A DNA stretch of 12,286 nt, from positions 1 through 12,286 of the forward strand of contig JBFHRB010000087.1 in assembly GCA_041591915.1 (NCBI GenBank). The letters are read 5' to 3'. Under the pieces are notes generated by a model. That model made no database searches. It was not told the origin of the DNA and worked only from the letters and a program-made list of their open reading frames with translations. Every line of letters starts with the position of its first letter. The stretch's first letter is position 1. This DNA comes from JBFHRB01 sp041591915. Lineage in GTDB: Bacteria; Actinomycetota; Nitriliruptoria; Nitriliruptorales; Nitriliruptoraceae. The position numbers were made by a program, and so were the translations under genes. Of the stretch, positions 6,189 through 12,286 are shown piece by piece.

Positions 6189-7172
6189 TCAGCCCTCGGA
6201 GAGGACCGAGCCGATCACCTCCATGTTGGCGATCGCGTCGTCGATCGGGACGGCCGGGCCGGTCCCGTCGAGCACGCCCCGTGCGAACAGCTCGGCCTGG
6301 ATCGTGTACTGGTCGGACGGCGGGAACGTGACGGTCTCCGTGGCGGGCGCGAGGGGCGGGTCGCCGCCGCGAGTGAGGTGGATGCGGGTGTCGACGTCCG
6401 GCGGGATGTTGAAGGGGATCTCGATCTCGATGCGGCCGGACGTGCCGACGATCGAGACGCGCTGGTCGGGCTCCGCGCGGGTCGAGCAGGTGAAGGACGC
6501 CTGCCCGCCGCCGGGGAACTCCAGCACGGCGGACGCCAGGGTGTCGATGCCCATCACGGGGTCACGCGTCACCGCAGCGTGGACGCGCGACGGCTCGCTC
6601 GCGAACAGCAGCCGGGAGAGGTTGATGCCGTAGCAGCCGATGTCCATCACCGCCCCGCCGCCGTTCTCCACGCGGTTACGGATGTTGGAAGGATCGTCGT
6701 TGAAGTAGCTGAACCAGCTCTGCACGGCCCGCAGCTCGCCGATGCGACCGGCACGCACGAGTCGGACGGCCTCGACCCACGTCGGGTGGTGGCGGTACAT
6801 GAAGGCCTCGGCGAGGACGATGCCGGCCGCATCGGCCGCGGCCGCCATCTCACGCGCCTGCTTGGCCGACATGGCGAGCGGCTTCTCGCACAGGACGTGC
6901 TTGCCGGCAGCCGCGGCCCGTATCGCCCACTCGGCGTGGAGGTCGTTGGGGAGCGGGATGTACACCGCATCCACCCCGGGGTCGTCGACGAGGGCCTGGT
7001 AGCTGCCGTGGCTGCGCGGGACGCCCAGGCCAGCCGCCACTCGTCGGGCGCGAGAGGCTTCGCGGGACGCGACCGCGACGACCTCGCAGTTCGGTGCCCG
7101 CTGCGTGCCGGGCACGACCTTGGTCCGCGCGATCTTCGCCGTCCCGAGGATGCCGAAGCGGACCTTGTCCAT
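6189..7172 (-). CDS. Gfo/Idh/MocA-family NAD(P)-dependent sugar oxidoreductase, xylose/dihydrodiol dehydrogenase-like
   Basis: This 327-residue cytoplasmic oxidoreductase has an N-terminal Rossmann domain with GILGTAKIA (7-15), where the usual second glycine loop is modified as in many family members. The cofactor/catalytic motif CEKPLAM (95-101) carries K97, and AEAFMYRHHP (121-130) follows. In the C-terminal substrate domain GGGAVMDIGCYGINLSR (171-187) contains D177 and Y181 in the catalytic positions. Having Tyr rather than His there, with the EAFMYR..HP segment, resembles the NADP-dependent D-xylose dehydrogenase / dimeric dihydrodiol dehydrogenase branch. Beside a xylose-type importer, oxidation of an imported aldose to a lactone is a reasonable inference, but inositol- or glucose-type activities are possible. 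The ATG at 7172-7170 is set by homology, since it begins MDKVRFGILG; ribosome-binding signals are weak and an in-frame GTG lies just upstream. The longer open frame upstream crosses the tRNA gene and is rejected. Confidence 0.87.
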   Translation of the reverse strand: MDKVRFGILGTAKIARTKVVPGTQRAPNCEVVAVASREASRARRVAAGLGVPRSHGSYQALVDDPGVDAVYIPLPNDLHAEWAIRAAAAGKHVLCEKPLAMSAKQAREMAAAADAAGIVLAEAFMYRHHPTWVEAVRLVRAGRIGELRAVQSWFSYFNDDPSNIRNRVENGGGAVMDIGCYGINLSRLLFASEPSRVHAAVTRDPVMGIDTLASAVLEFPGGGQASFTCSTRAEPDQRVSIVGTSGRIEIEIPFNIPPDVDTRIHLTRGGDPPLAPATETVTFPPSDQYTIQAELFARGVLDGTGPAVPIDDAIANMEVIGSVLSEG

Positions 7173-7257
7173 GAGGAGCACCACCCGTCGCGCCGCGTCG
7201 CCGGTCCGAGTATGCGCCGGGCGGGGCTGGCAGCGCATCGAGGGCCGGGAACGCGAA

Positions 7258-7282
7258 CGGCCCCGCGGTGATCGCGAGGCCG
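7258..7282 (-). terminator. Hairpin just downstream of tRNA-Leu
   Basis: Reading the minus strand, CGGCCTCGCG and CGCGGGGCCG pair over 10 positions with one G-U wobble around the loop ATCAC. The stem begins 3 nt after the encoded CCA of the tRNA and is followed by TTCGCGTTC, a poor T-run. It is placed as a tRNA terminator or processing boundary, separating the tRNA from the oxidoreductase gene about 85 bp further on. Confidence 0.45.
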
Positions 7283-7285
7283 CCG

Positions 7286-7372
7286 TGGTGGGCGAGAGAG
7301 GACTTGAACCTCCACCCCCTTGCGGGGACACGGACCTGAACCGTGCGCGTCTGCCTGTTCCGCCACTCGCCC
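7286..7372 (-). tRNA. tRNA-Leu (anticodon CAG)
   Basis: The minus strand folds as a type II (long variable arm) tRNA of 87 nt including an encoded 3' CCA. The acceptor arm GGGCGAG pairs with CTCGCCC, with discriminator A. The anticodon stem CACGG/CCGTG encloses loop TTCAGGT, giving anticodon CAG, which reads CUG. A variable-arm stem CCCC-GCAA-GGGG follows. The T arm GGAGG/CCTCT encloses TTCAAGT. CUG is a heavily used Leu codon in a GC-rich genome like this one. A tRNA-Leu divergent from fhaA is, as I recall, also found in mycobacteria (leuT), which supports an actinobacterial origin. No copy of its 3' end is seen elsewhere in the window, so there is no sign of an integrated element. Confidence 0.97.
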
Positions 7373-7386
7373 GAGTGAGCGCGCGG

Positions 7387-7392
7387 AGCGTA
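7387..7392 (-). promoter_or_regulatory. Candidate -10 element for tRNA-Leu
   Basis: On the minus strand TACGCT (7392-7387) lies 14 bp before the mature tRNA 5' end, predicting a transcript start near 7380 and a leader of about 8 nt, typical of a tRNA promoter. The best -35 candidate, TTGGCT, is 19 bp upstream, slightly long. Confidence 0.35.
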
Positions 7393-7442
7393 CCAACCGC
7401 CCTCAACGACGAGCCAACGGGTGCGTGCCGCGCCCGGCCGTT

Positions 7443-7485
7443 CGTACGGGGCGGGTACCGACCGTGCGTGGTTACAGTCGTACGG
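7443..7485. promoter_or_regulatory. Two CGTACGG sites around a candidate -10 upstream of fhaA
   Basis: The 230-bp gap 7373-7602 separates the divergent tRNA and fhaA genes and contains no coding region I can support. TACAGT (7473-7478) on the plus strand fits TANNNT and could be the -10 of the fhaA operon, leaving a leader of about 118 nt; no clear -35 is visible. CGTACGG occurs at 7443-7449 and again at 7479-7485, 36 bp apart start to start, with the hexamer CGTACG palindromic in each. The pair brackets the -10 and could be an operator, but chance cannot be excluded. Confidence 0.25.
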
Positions 7486-7602
7486 CCAGTGAGAACGAGG
7501 GCGGCGCGCGCGACACGGTCGCGACGTGCCGTTCGCCGCGTTCCACCGGCGGGAGTGGCGGCGGACCTCCTCGCCACGCGAAGCGACGGTTGGTCAGAAG
7601 CG

Positions 7603-8304
7603 ATGGGCGTCCTCCAGGACTTCGAGCGCCGGCTCGAAGGAGCGGTCGAAGGCTTCTTCGCGCGTGCCTTCCGCTCGGGACTGCACCCCATCGAGCTCGC
7701 CAAGGCCCTGCAGCGCTACGCCGAGGACAACCAGCACGTCACGGGCCCCGCCATCGTGGTGCCCAACCACTACCGGCTCCGCCTCCACCCCGACGACCTC
7801 GAGCGCCTCGGCAGCTACGGCGGCCTGCAACAGGAGCTCGGCAACGTCGTGCTCGGCACCACGGCAGAGCGCGGATGGACCCTCCGAGGTGGCGCGCACA
7901 TCGAGCTCGAGGCAGACGAGGCCGTGGCGTTCGGCCGCTACGAGCTCACGGGCCGCGTGGACCCCGACGTCCCCGTCGCCTCCCGCGCCGAGGTCCCCGT
8001 CTCCCCGCTCGAACCTGCCGTCGACGCGACGATCACGATCCCCTCGACCGGCGCCACCCTCACCCTCACCGGAGGCCGTGCCACGGTGGGGCGGCTCCCG
8101 TCCTGCGAGGTACTGCTCGACGACCCGACCGTCTCGCGCGAGCACGCGGCCTTCGTCCGCCGCGGCCAGAGCTGGTGGGTCCTCGACCTCGGCTCGACCA
8201 ACGGCACCCGCGTGAACGGCGTCGACGCCGCCGAGCACCCGCTCTCGGACGGCGACGAGATCGAGTTCGGCGAGGTCACCGTCCTCTACCGGACGGGCAC
8301 CTGA
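7603..8304 (+). CDS. fhaA: FHA-domain protein FhaA, short form (DUF3662 + FHA)
   Basis: This 233-residue cytoplasmic protein recognises phosphothreonine and links Ser/Thr kinase signalling to cell-wall synthesis; mycobacterial FhaA binds the phosphorylated MviN pseudokinase domain. Residues 1-115 form the FhaA N-terminal domain (DUF3662), opening MGVLQDFERRLEGAVEGFF. A Pro/Val-rich linker of about 30 residues follows, then an FHA domain (about 150-228) with phosphopeptide-binding residues G163-R164, S178-x-x-H181, GSTNG (197-201) and N205-G206. Mycobacterial FhaA is about 530 residues because of a long low-complexity linker that is missing here, so this is a compact form, not a truncation: both domains are complete. 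The ATG at 7603 is chosen by homology of the N terminus; its ribosome-binding site is weak and the open frame upstream runs through the tRNA. The stop overlaps the fhaB ATG by one base (TGATG). It is the first gene of the operon. Confidence 0.93.
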   Translation: MGVLQDFERRLEGAVEGFFARAFRSGLHPIELAKALQRYAEDNQHVTGPAIVVPNHYRLRLHPDDLERLGSYGGLQQELGNVVLGTTAERGWTLRGGAHIELEADEAVAFGRYELTGRVDPDVPVASRAEVPVSPLEPAVDATITIPSTGATLTLTGGRATVGRLPSCEVLLDDPTVSREHAAFVRRGQSWWVLDLGSTNGTRVNGVDAAEHPLSDGDEIEFGEVTVLYRTGT

Positions 8305-8771
8305 TGTCCGTCGCCGTCCTGACCGTCCTCAAGCTGGCACTCCTCGCCCTGCTGTACCTGTTCCTGGCGCGCGTGCTCGCGACCATCCGGGCCGACGTCT
8401 ACGGGGTCCAGAAGGCGCGCAAGGCCCCGCCGCCCCGGCCGGCGATCGCCGACGCCCAGCAGCCACGGCGCCCGCGCAAGGCCCCGCGTGAACTCGTGAT
8501 CCACCCGCCCGACGGACGGCCCGCGACGCTCAAGCTCGCCGACGAGGCCATCACCCTGGGCCGCGCGGACACGGCGACCGTGATGGTCGACGACGCCTAC
8601 GTCTCGGACCACCACACCGCCGTGCTGCCCGACGACGAGGGCTGGCTCGTCCGCGACCTCGGCTCCACCAACGGCACCTACCTCAACGGCGCCAAGGTCA
8701 CCCAGCCGACCCCGCTGTCCGCCGGTGACCAGATCCGGATCGGCAAGACCCGGGTGGAGGTGCGCCGATGA
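8304..8771 (+). CDS. fhaB: Membrane-anchored FHA-domain protein FhaB (FipA-like)
   Basis: This 155-residue protein has one N-terminal membrane segment (4-26), a basic Pro-rich linker (36-62) and a C-terminal cytoplasmic FHA domain (about 64-152). FHA hallmarks are complete: G86-R87, S101-D-H-H104, GSTNG (120-124) and N128-G129. This is the layout and length of mycobacterial FhaB/FipA, a substrate of PknA/PknB that helps coordinate septal and elongation machinery. Its ATG shares one base with the fhaA stop, and its own stop overlaps the phosphatase start by 4 bp, so translation is probably coupled on both sides. Function is taken from the family and the conserved operon position. Confidence 0.93.
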   Translation: MSVAVLTVLKLALLALLYLFLARVLATIRADVYGVQKARKAPPPRPAIADAQQPRRPRKAPRELVIHPPDGRPATLKLADEAITLGRADTATVMVDDAYVSDHHTAVLPDDEGWLVRDLGSTNGTYLNGAKVTQPTPLSAGDQIRIGKTRVEVRR

Positions 8772-9982
8772 CGCGCTTCCAGGTCGCCTCCGCCAGCGAC
8801 GTCGGTCGCGTTCGCGAGGCCAACGAGGACTCGCTCTGGGTCGGGGACTCGGTCTTCGCCGTCGCCGACGGGATGGGGGGACACGCCGCCGGCGAGGTCG
8901 CCTCGAGCACCGCGCTCGAGCCCGTCGAGCGCCTCGACGGGCGCGTCTACCCCGATGCCGAGCAGGCACTCAGCGCCCTGCGCGACGCCGTGCTCGAGGC
9001 CAACGTGACCGTCGCCAACATGGCCGCGGACGACCCCGACCTGCGGGGCATGGGCACCACCCTCACGGCCGCCATGCGAGAGGGGCGGCGCATCCACCTC
9101 GCGCACGTCGGAGACTCGCGCGCCTACCTCTACCGCGACGGCGAGTTCAGCCAGGTCACGACGGACCACACGCTCGTACAGCACCTGATCGACGAGGGCC
9201 AGATCAGCGAGGAGGAGGCCGCGACCCACCCCCAACGGTCGATCATCACCCGCGCCATCGGCGTCGGCCTGAGCGTCGACGTCGACACCTTCACACTCGA
9301 CCTGCTCGACGGCGATCAGCTGCTGCTCTGCTCCGACGGCCTCACCGGCGTCGTCGACGACCGGACCATCGCCGAGGTGCTCGAGCACAGCGACGACGCG
9401 CACGCGGCGGTCGCGGAGCTCGTGCGCAGGGCCAACGACTCGGGCGGGCCCGACAACATCACGGTCGTCCTCGTCCGTGCGATGTCCGACGAGGAGGCGC
9501 GCCGTCGCACCGCCGTGCCCATCAGGTCGGCCGCGCCCACCGGTGGAGACGAGGGCTCCTGGGCCGACCGACTGAGCCGGTTCGGCGGCAGCGACCGTGC
9601 CCGTGAAGAGGAGCGCGAGCGCACCGGCCCGACCCGCGGCCAGCGCATCGGCGCGATCCTCGTGGCCGTCGTCCTCCTCCTCGGCATGTTCGGGGCGGGC
9701 GGCCGCTGGCTGCTCGGGCGCAGCTACTTCGTCTGGGTCGACGGCGAGGAGGTCGTGATCTACCGCGGCGTCCCGTCCACCGTCGGCCCGGTCGACCTGT
9801 ACTGGGTCGCCGAGGACACGCCGTACACCCTCGACGAATTCCCGGAGTTCTTCCAGGACAGCCTGCGCGATGCCGTCCCCGCAACCGACCTCGCCGACGC
9901 CCGACGGATCGTCGAGAGCTCGCTCATCGACGAGGACGAGGACGAGGAGTCGGACCCCGATCGGAGCGGGTCCGGATCATGA
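8768..9982 (+). CDS. pstP: PP2C-family Ser/Thr protein phosphatase PstP
   Basis: This 404-residue phosphatase reverses phosphorylation by PknA/PknB-type kinases. The catalytic PP2C domain spans about 1-238, with metal-binding and catalytic motifs in order: RxxNED (R16, N19, E20, D21), DGMGG (34-38), GDSR (115-118), SDGL (189-192) and GGPDN (226-230). A juxtamembrane stretch of about 55 residues rich in charged residues follows, then one membrane segment (294-316) and an extracytoplasmic tail of about 88 residues whose YFVWVDGEEVVIYRGV-type start is usual for PstP. The tail ends in an acidic run, DEDEDEE (388-394). The domain order and length suit actinobacterial PstP, though mycobacterial PstP is longer (about 510). 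It starts inside the fhaB stop (ATGA) and ends inside the rodA start (ATGA). Confidence 0.95.
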   Translation: MTRFQVASASDVGRVREANEDSLWVGDSVFAVADGMGGHAAGEVASSTALEPVERLDGRVYPDAEQALSALRDAVLEANVTVANMAADDPDLRGMGTTLTAAMREGRRIHLAHVGDSRAYLYRDGEFSQVTTDHTLVQHLIDEGQISEEEAATHPQRSIITRAIGVGLSVDVDTFTLDLLDGDQLLLCSDGLTGVVDDRTIAEVLEHSDDAHAAVAELVRRANDSGGPDNITVVLVRAMSDEEARRRTAVPIRSAAPTGGDEGSWADRLSRFGGSDRAREEERERTGPTRGQRIGAILVAVVLLLGMFGAGGRWLLGRSYFVWVDGEEVVIYRGVPSTVGPVDLYWVAEDTPYTLDEFPEFFQDSLRDAVPATDLADARRIVESSLIDEDEDEESDPDRSGSGS

Positions 9983-11307
9983 GCACGACCGCGCCGACGT
10001 TGCCGCAGCGCGCAGCGGAGGCGCGCAGCGCCGAGCGCTCGCTCCTCAGCCTCGGCGTCACGATCGTGCTCGCGGCCTACATCCTCCTCGGCCTCAGCAC
10101 CGACGCCACGATCCCGCTCGCGACGCTCGTGTTCGGCGGGGCCCTGGCCATCCTCGCCGCGCTCGGGCACCTGACGATCCGCCGGTTCGTGCCCAACGCC
10201 GACCCGGTGCTGTTCCCGATCGCGTTCCTGCTCAACGGCCTCGGGCTCGTGCTCGTCCGACGGGTCGACCTCGCCGAGGGCAGCGCACTGGCCGTCGCCC
10301 AGACGACGTGGACCGTCGTCGGCATCGGGGCCTTCGCGGTGACGCTGCTGTTCCTGCGCGATCACCGTCGCCTCGCGCGCTACAGCTACACGCTCGGGCT
10401 CGTCACCATCCTGCTGCTGCTCCTGCCCCGTCTGCCCTTCATCGGCGCGGAGGTCAACGGCGCTCGGCTGTGGATCCGGGTCCTCGGCATGAGCTTCCAG
10501 CCGGGCGAGGTCGCCAAGATCACGCTCGTGGTCTTCCTGGCCGGCTACCTGGAGCGCAAGCGGGCGCTGCTGTCGGTTGCCACCCAGCGGCTCGGCCCCC
10601 TGCTGCTCCCGCCGCCCCGGCACCTGGGGCCGGTCCTGCTCGCCGGCCTCGCCGCGGTCGGCGTCCTCGTGCTGCAGCGCGACCTCGGGTCAGCCCTGCT
10701 CTTCCTCGGCATCTTCGTCGTGATGCTCTACGTCGCGACCGGGCGCATCGCCTACCCCCTCGTCGGGCTCGTCTCCTTCTCCGTGGGCGCTGTCCTCGCG
10801 TACCAGCTCTTCGCGCACGTGCGGGTCCGGTTCGCCGTCTGGCTCGACCCGTGGTCGGACATCAACGACACCGGCTACCAGATCGCGCAGGCCACCTTCG
10901 CGCTCGGCACGGGCGGCATGACCGGCACGGGCCTCGGGCTCGGCCGCCCGGACCGGATCCCGTTCGCCGCGACGGACTTCGTCTTCGCCGTCCTCGGTGA
11001 GGAGCTCGGACTTCTGGGCGCGACGGCCGTCCTGGTCGGCTTCGTGCTCCTCATCGCGCGCGGCTACAAGACCGCACTCGCTGCCGTCGACGAGGTCGGG
11101 AGCCTCCTCGCCGCCGGCCTCACCAGCATCCTCGCGCTCCAGGTCTTCATCATCGTGGGCGGCGTGACCCGCCTCGTCCCGCTCACCGGCATCACGCTGC
11201 CGTTCATGTCCTACGGCGGCTCGTCGCTGGTCGCGAACTACGTGCTGCTGGCCCTGCTCCTGGTCGTCTCGAACGACGCCCGCCGGGCGGGGAGGCCACC
11301 GAGATGA
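9979..11307 (+). CDS. rodA: SEDS peptidoglycan glycosyltransferase, RodA/FtsW family
   Basis: This 442-residue integral membrane enzyme polymerises lipid II into glycan strands together with a class B penicillin-binding protein. About ten or more hydrophobic segments cover residues 21-430. SEDS signatures seen are NGARLWIR (160-167), FQPGEVAKI (173-181), RDLGSALLF (234-242), a periplasmic loop with YQIAQATFALGTGG (300-313), the IPFAATDFVFAVLGEELG segment (327-344) with D333 in the position of the catalytic Asp of RodA (D262 in E. coli RodA, as I recall), and PLTGITLPFMSYGGSS (401-416). In actinobacteria this operon position is occupied by RodA rather than FtsW, and pairing with the next gene, pbpA, fits that; sequence alone does not fully separate the two. 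It overlaps both neighbours by 4 bp. Confidence 0.93.
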   Translation: MSTTAPTLPQRAAEARSAERSLLSLGVTIVLAAYILLGLSTDATIPLATLVFGGALAILAALGHLTIRRFVPNADPVLFPIAFLLNGLGLVLVRRVDLAEGSALAVAQTTWTVVGIGAFAVTLLFLRDHRRLARYSYTLGLVTILLLLLPRLPFIGAEVNGARLWIRVLGMSFQPGEVAKITLVVFLAGYLERKRALLSVATQRLGPLLLPPPRHLGPVLLAGLAAVGVLVLQRDLGSALLFLGIFVVMLYVATGRIAYPLVGLVSFSVGAVLAYQLFAHVRVRFAVWLDPWSDINDTGYQIAQATFALGTGGMTGTGLGLGRPDRIPFAATDFVFAVLGEELGLLGATAVLVGFVLLIARGYKTALAAVDEVGSLLAAGLTSILALQVFIIVGGVTRLVPLTGITLPFMSYGGSSLVANYVLLALLLVVSNDARRAGRPPR

Positions 11308-12286
11308 CCCAGCAGATCCGCCGGACGGCGCTCGTGATGTTCGTGCTGTTCGCCGCGCTGTTCGTCAACCTCAACGTGGTGCAGTTGCTGCGCGCGTCGG
11401 AGCTCAGCTCCCACCCGTCGAACCCGCGACTGCTCGACGAGGAGTTCGGGATCCAGCGCGGCCCGATCGTCGTCGGCGACCAGCCCGTCGCCCGCAGCGT
11501 GCGCACCGAGGACGGCGCGTTCGAGTACCAGCGCGTCTACGACCAGGCCGACCTCTATTCCCACGTGACGGGGTTCTTCAGCCCGATCCTCACGCGGTCG
11601 GCGCTCGAGCAGGCGATGAACGACGAGCTCAACGGGACACCCACGGAGATCCTCGCGCAGAACCTCGCCGAGCTCTTCGCCGGTCGGGACCAGGCCGGCA
11701 ACACGGTCGTGCTCACGATCGACCCGCGCGTGCAGGCCGAGGCGGCCCGGGCCCTCGGCGGGCGAACGGGCGCCGTCGTCGCCATCCGCCCCCGCACCGG
11801 CGCGATCCTCGCGGCGTACTCCTCGCCGACCTACGACGCCAACGTCCTGTCCTCGCACGACGGTCGCGCGGTCAACGAGGCGTGGGCCGCACTCAACGCC
11901 GACCCGAGCAAGCCGCTGCTGGACCGGACGATCCGCGAGTCCTTCGCGCCGGGATCGACCTTCAAGGTCATCGTGACCGCCGCAGCCCTGGAGCGCGGCA
12001 TCGGGCCCGAGGAGTCGTTCGCCGACCCCGTCAACTTCGACGTGCCGGGCACGACCGCGGACATCGGCAACTACGGCGGTGGCGTCTGCAACGACGGGAG
12101 CACGATCACCCTCGAGGACGCCCTGCGCGTCTCCTGCAACACCACGTTCGCCCGCCTCGGGCTCGAGCTGGGAGCAGACCGGGTCATCGACATGGCTGAA
12201 CGCTTCGGGTTCAACCGGCGCATCCCGTACCCCGTCGAGCCCGCCCGCAGCGTCATCCCGAAGGACCTCGACGAGCCGTCGCTCGC
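11304..12286 (+). CDS. pbpA: Class B penicillin-binding protein PbpA, N-terminal part (cut by window edge)
   Basis: The gene is open to the right edge, giving 327 complete codons of an expected 480-490. It has a short cytoplasmic start (MTQQIRR), one membrane anchor (8-28), a compact PBP dimerisation region (about 50-130) and the beginning of the transpeptidase domain from about 135. The active-site SxxK is in FAPGSTFK, with nucleophile S218 and K221, and the SxN motif is S277-C-N279. The KTG motif lies past the edge. Two cysteines, C262 and C278, are near the active site. The enzyme cross-links peptidoglycan peptides outside the membrane and is the likely partner of the RodA encoded just before it, whose stop overlaps this ATG by 4 bp. 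Actinobacterial PbpA takes part in cell division or elongation and is regulated by PknB; kinase genes normally follow. Confidence 0.94.
   Translation, partial: MTQQIRRTALVMFVLFAALFVNLNVVQLLRASELSSHPSNPRLLDEEFGIQRGPIVVGDQPVARSVRTEDGAFEYQRVYDQADLYSHVTGFFSPILTRSALEQAMNDELNGTPTEILAQNLAELFAGRDQAGNTVVLTIDPRVQAEAARALGGRTGAVVAIRPRTGAILAAYSSPTYDANVLSSHDGRAVNEAWAALNADPSKPLLDRTIRESFAPGSTFKVIVTAAALERGIGPEESFADPVNFDVPGTTADIGNYGGGVCNDGSTITLEDALRVSCNTTFARLGLELGADRVIDMAERFGFNRRIPYPVEPARSVIPKDLDEPSL

Noticed and set aside
7286..7372. tRNA gene as an integration site for a mobile element
   Set aside because: No repeat of the tRNA 3' end, no integrase and no change of composition are seen in the window.
7518..7525. 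GTCGCGAC palindrome in the fhaA leader
   Set aside because: Eight-base GC palindromes are frequent by chance at this base composition and this one has no partner site.
7105..7602. N-terminal extension of the fhaA open frame
   Set aside because: It runs antisense through the tRNA and oxidoreductase start; FhaA proteins begin at the MGVLQDFERR-like sequence found at 7603.
7173..7703. N-terminal extension of the oxidoreductase open frame
   Set aside because: It would translate through the tRNA-Leu gene and the fhaA promoter region; the Rossmann start is at the ATG at 7172.
10077..10623. Minus-strand open frames opposite rodA
   Set aside because: They contradict the conserved SEDS motifs on the plus strand and have no domain signature.

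Overview
The window is a piece of a very GC-rich chromosome, most likely from an actinomycete-type bacterium (Actinomycetota). Three things point there: strong G/C bias at third codon positions, the fhaA-fhaB-pstP-rodA-pbpA gene order on the right, and a tRNA-Leu(CAG) gene divergent from fhaA. As I recall, the same tRNA/fhaA arrangement occurs near the replication origin of Mycobacterium tuberculosis. I cannot name a genus.

Left part (1-2681): two divergent genes for exported proteins share a gap of only 50 bp. On the minus strand is the N-terminal 311 residues of a protein resembling the vanadium-dependent haloperoxidase-like family; its C-terminal catalytic part lies outside the window. On the plus strand is a CRTAC1-type lipoprotein with seven calcium-loop (FG-GAP/VCBS) repeats and a C-terminal ASPIC/UnbV domain. 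Neither has an obvious cytoplasmic partner here, so they may form an envelope or extracellular pair. This is the least understood part of the window.

Middle part (2688-7172, all minus strand): a sugar uptake locus. In transcription order it holds a Gfo/Idh/MocA-family oxidoreductase like the NADP-type xylose/dihydrodiol dehydrogenases, a xylose-type (XylF/ChvE) sugar-binding lipoprotein, a single-domain sugar ABC ATPase and an RbsC/XylH-type permease. The binding-protein gene has its own leader region. A perfect 14-bp hairpin separates it from the ATPase gene, and the ATPase and permease genes overlap by 4 bp. A second perfect hairpin (11 bp, tetraloop) lies just past the permease stop but inside the end of the convergent CRTAC1 gene. 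The set suggests uptake of an aldose such as xylose plus oxidation of a sugar. No kinase, isomerase, dehydratase or regulator gene is present in the window.

Right part (7286-12286): a minus-strand tRNA-Leu(CAG) with an encoded CCA and a downstream hairpin, then the plus-strand core cell-wall/cell-division signalling operon. It runs fhaA (short form), fhaB, a PstP-type PP2C phosphatase with a membrane segment, a RodA/FtsW-family SEDS glycosyltransferase, and the N-terminal part of a PbpA-type class B penicillin-binding protein cut by the window edge. Every junction overlaps by 1 or 4 bp, so translation is probably coupled throughout. In related genomes pknA and pknB usually follow, beyond the edge here.

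No CRISPR array, insertion sequence, rRNA gene or recognisable riboswitch was seen. No gene-free gap exceeds 300 bp; the largest are 5965-6188 and 7373-7602, and both are described. Most of the window is ordinary chromosome. The points worth checking are the divergent exported pair, the two strong hairpins and the candidate operators.
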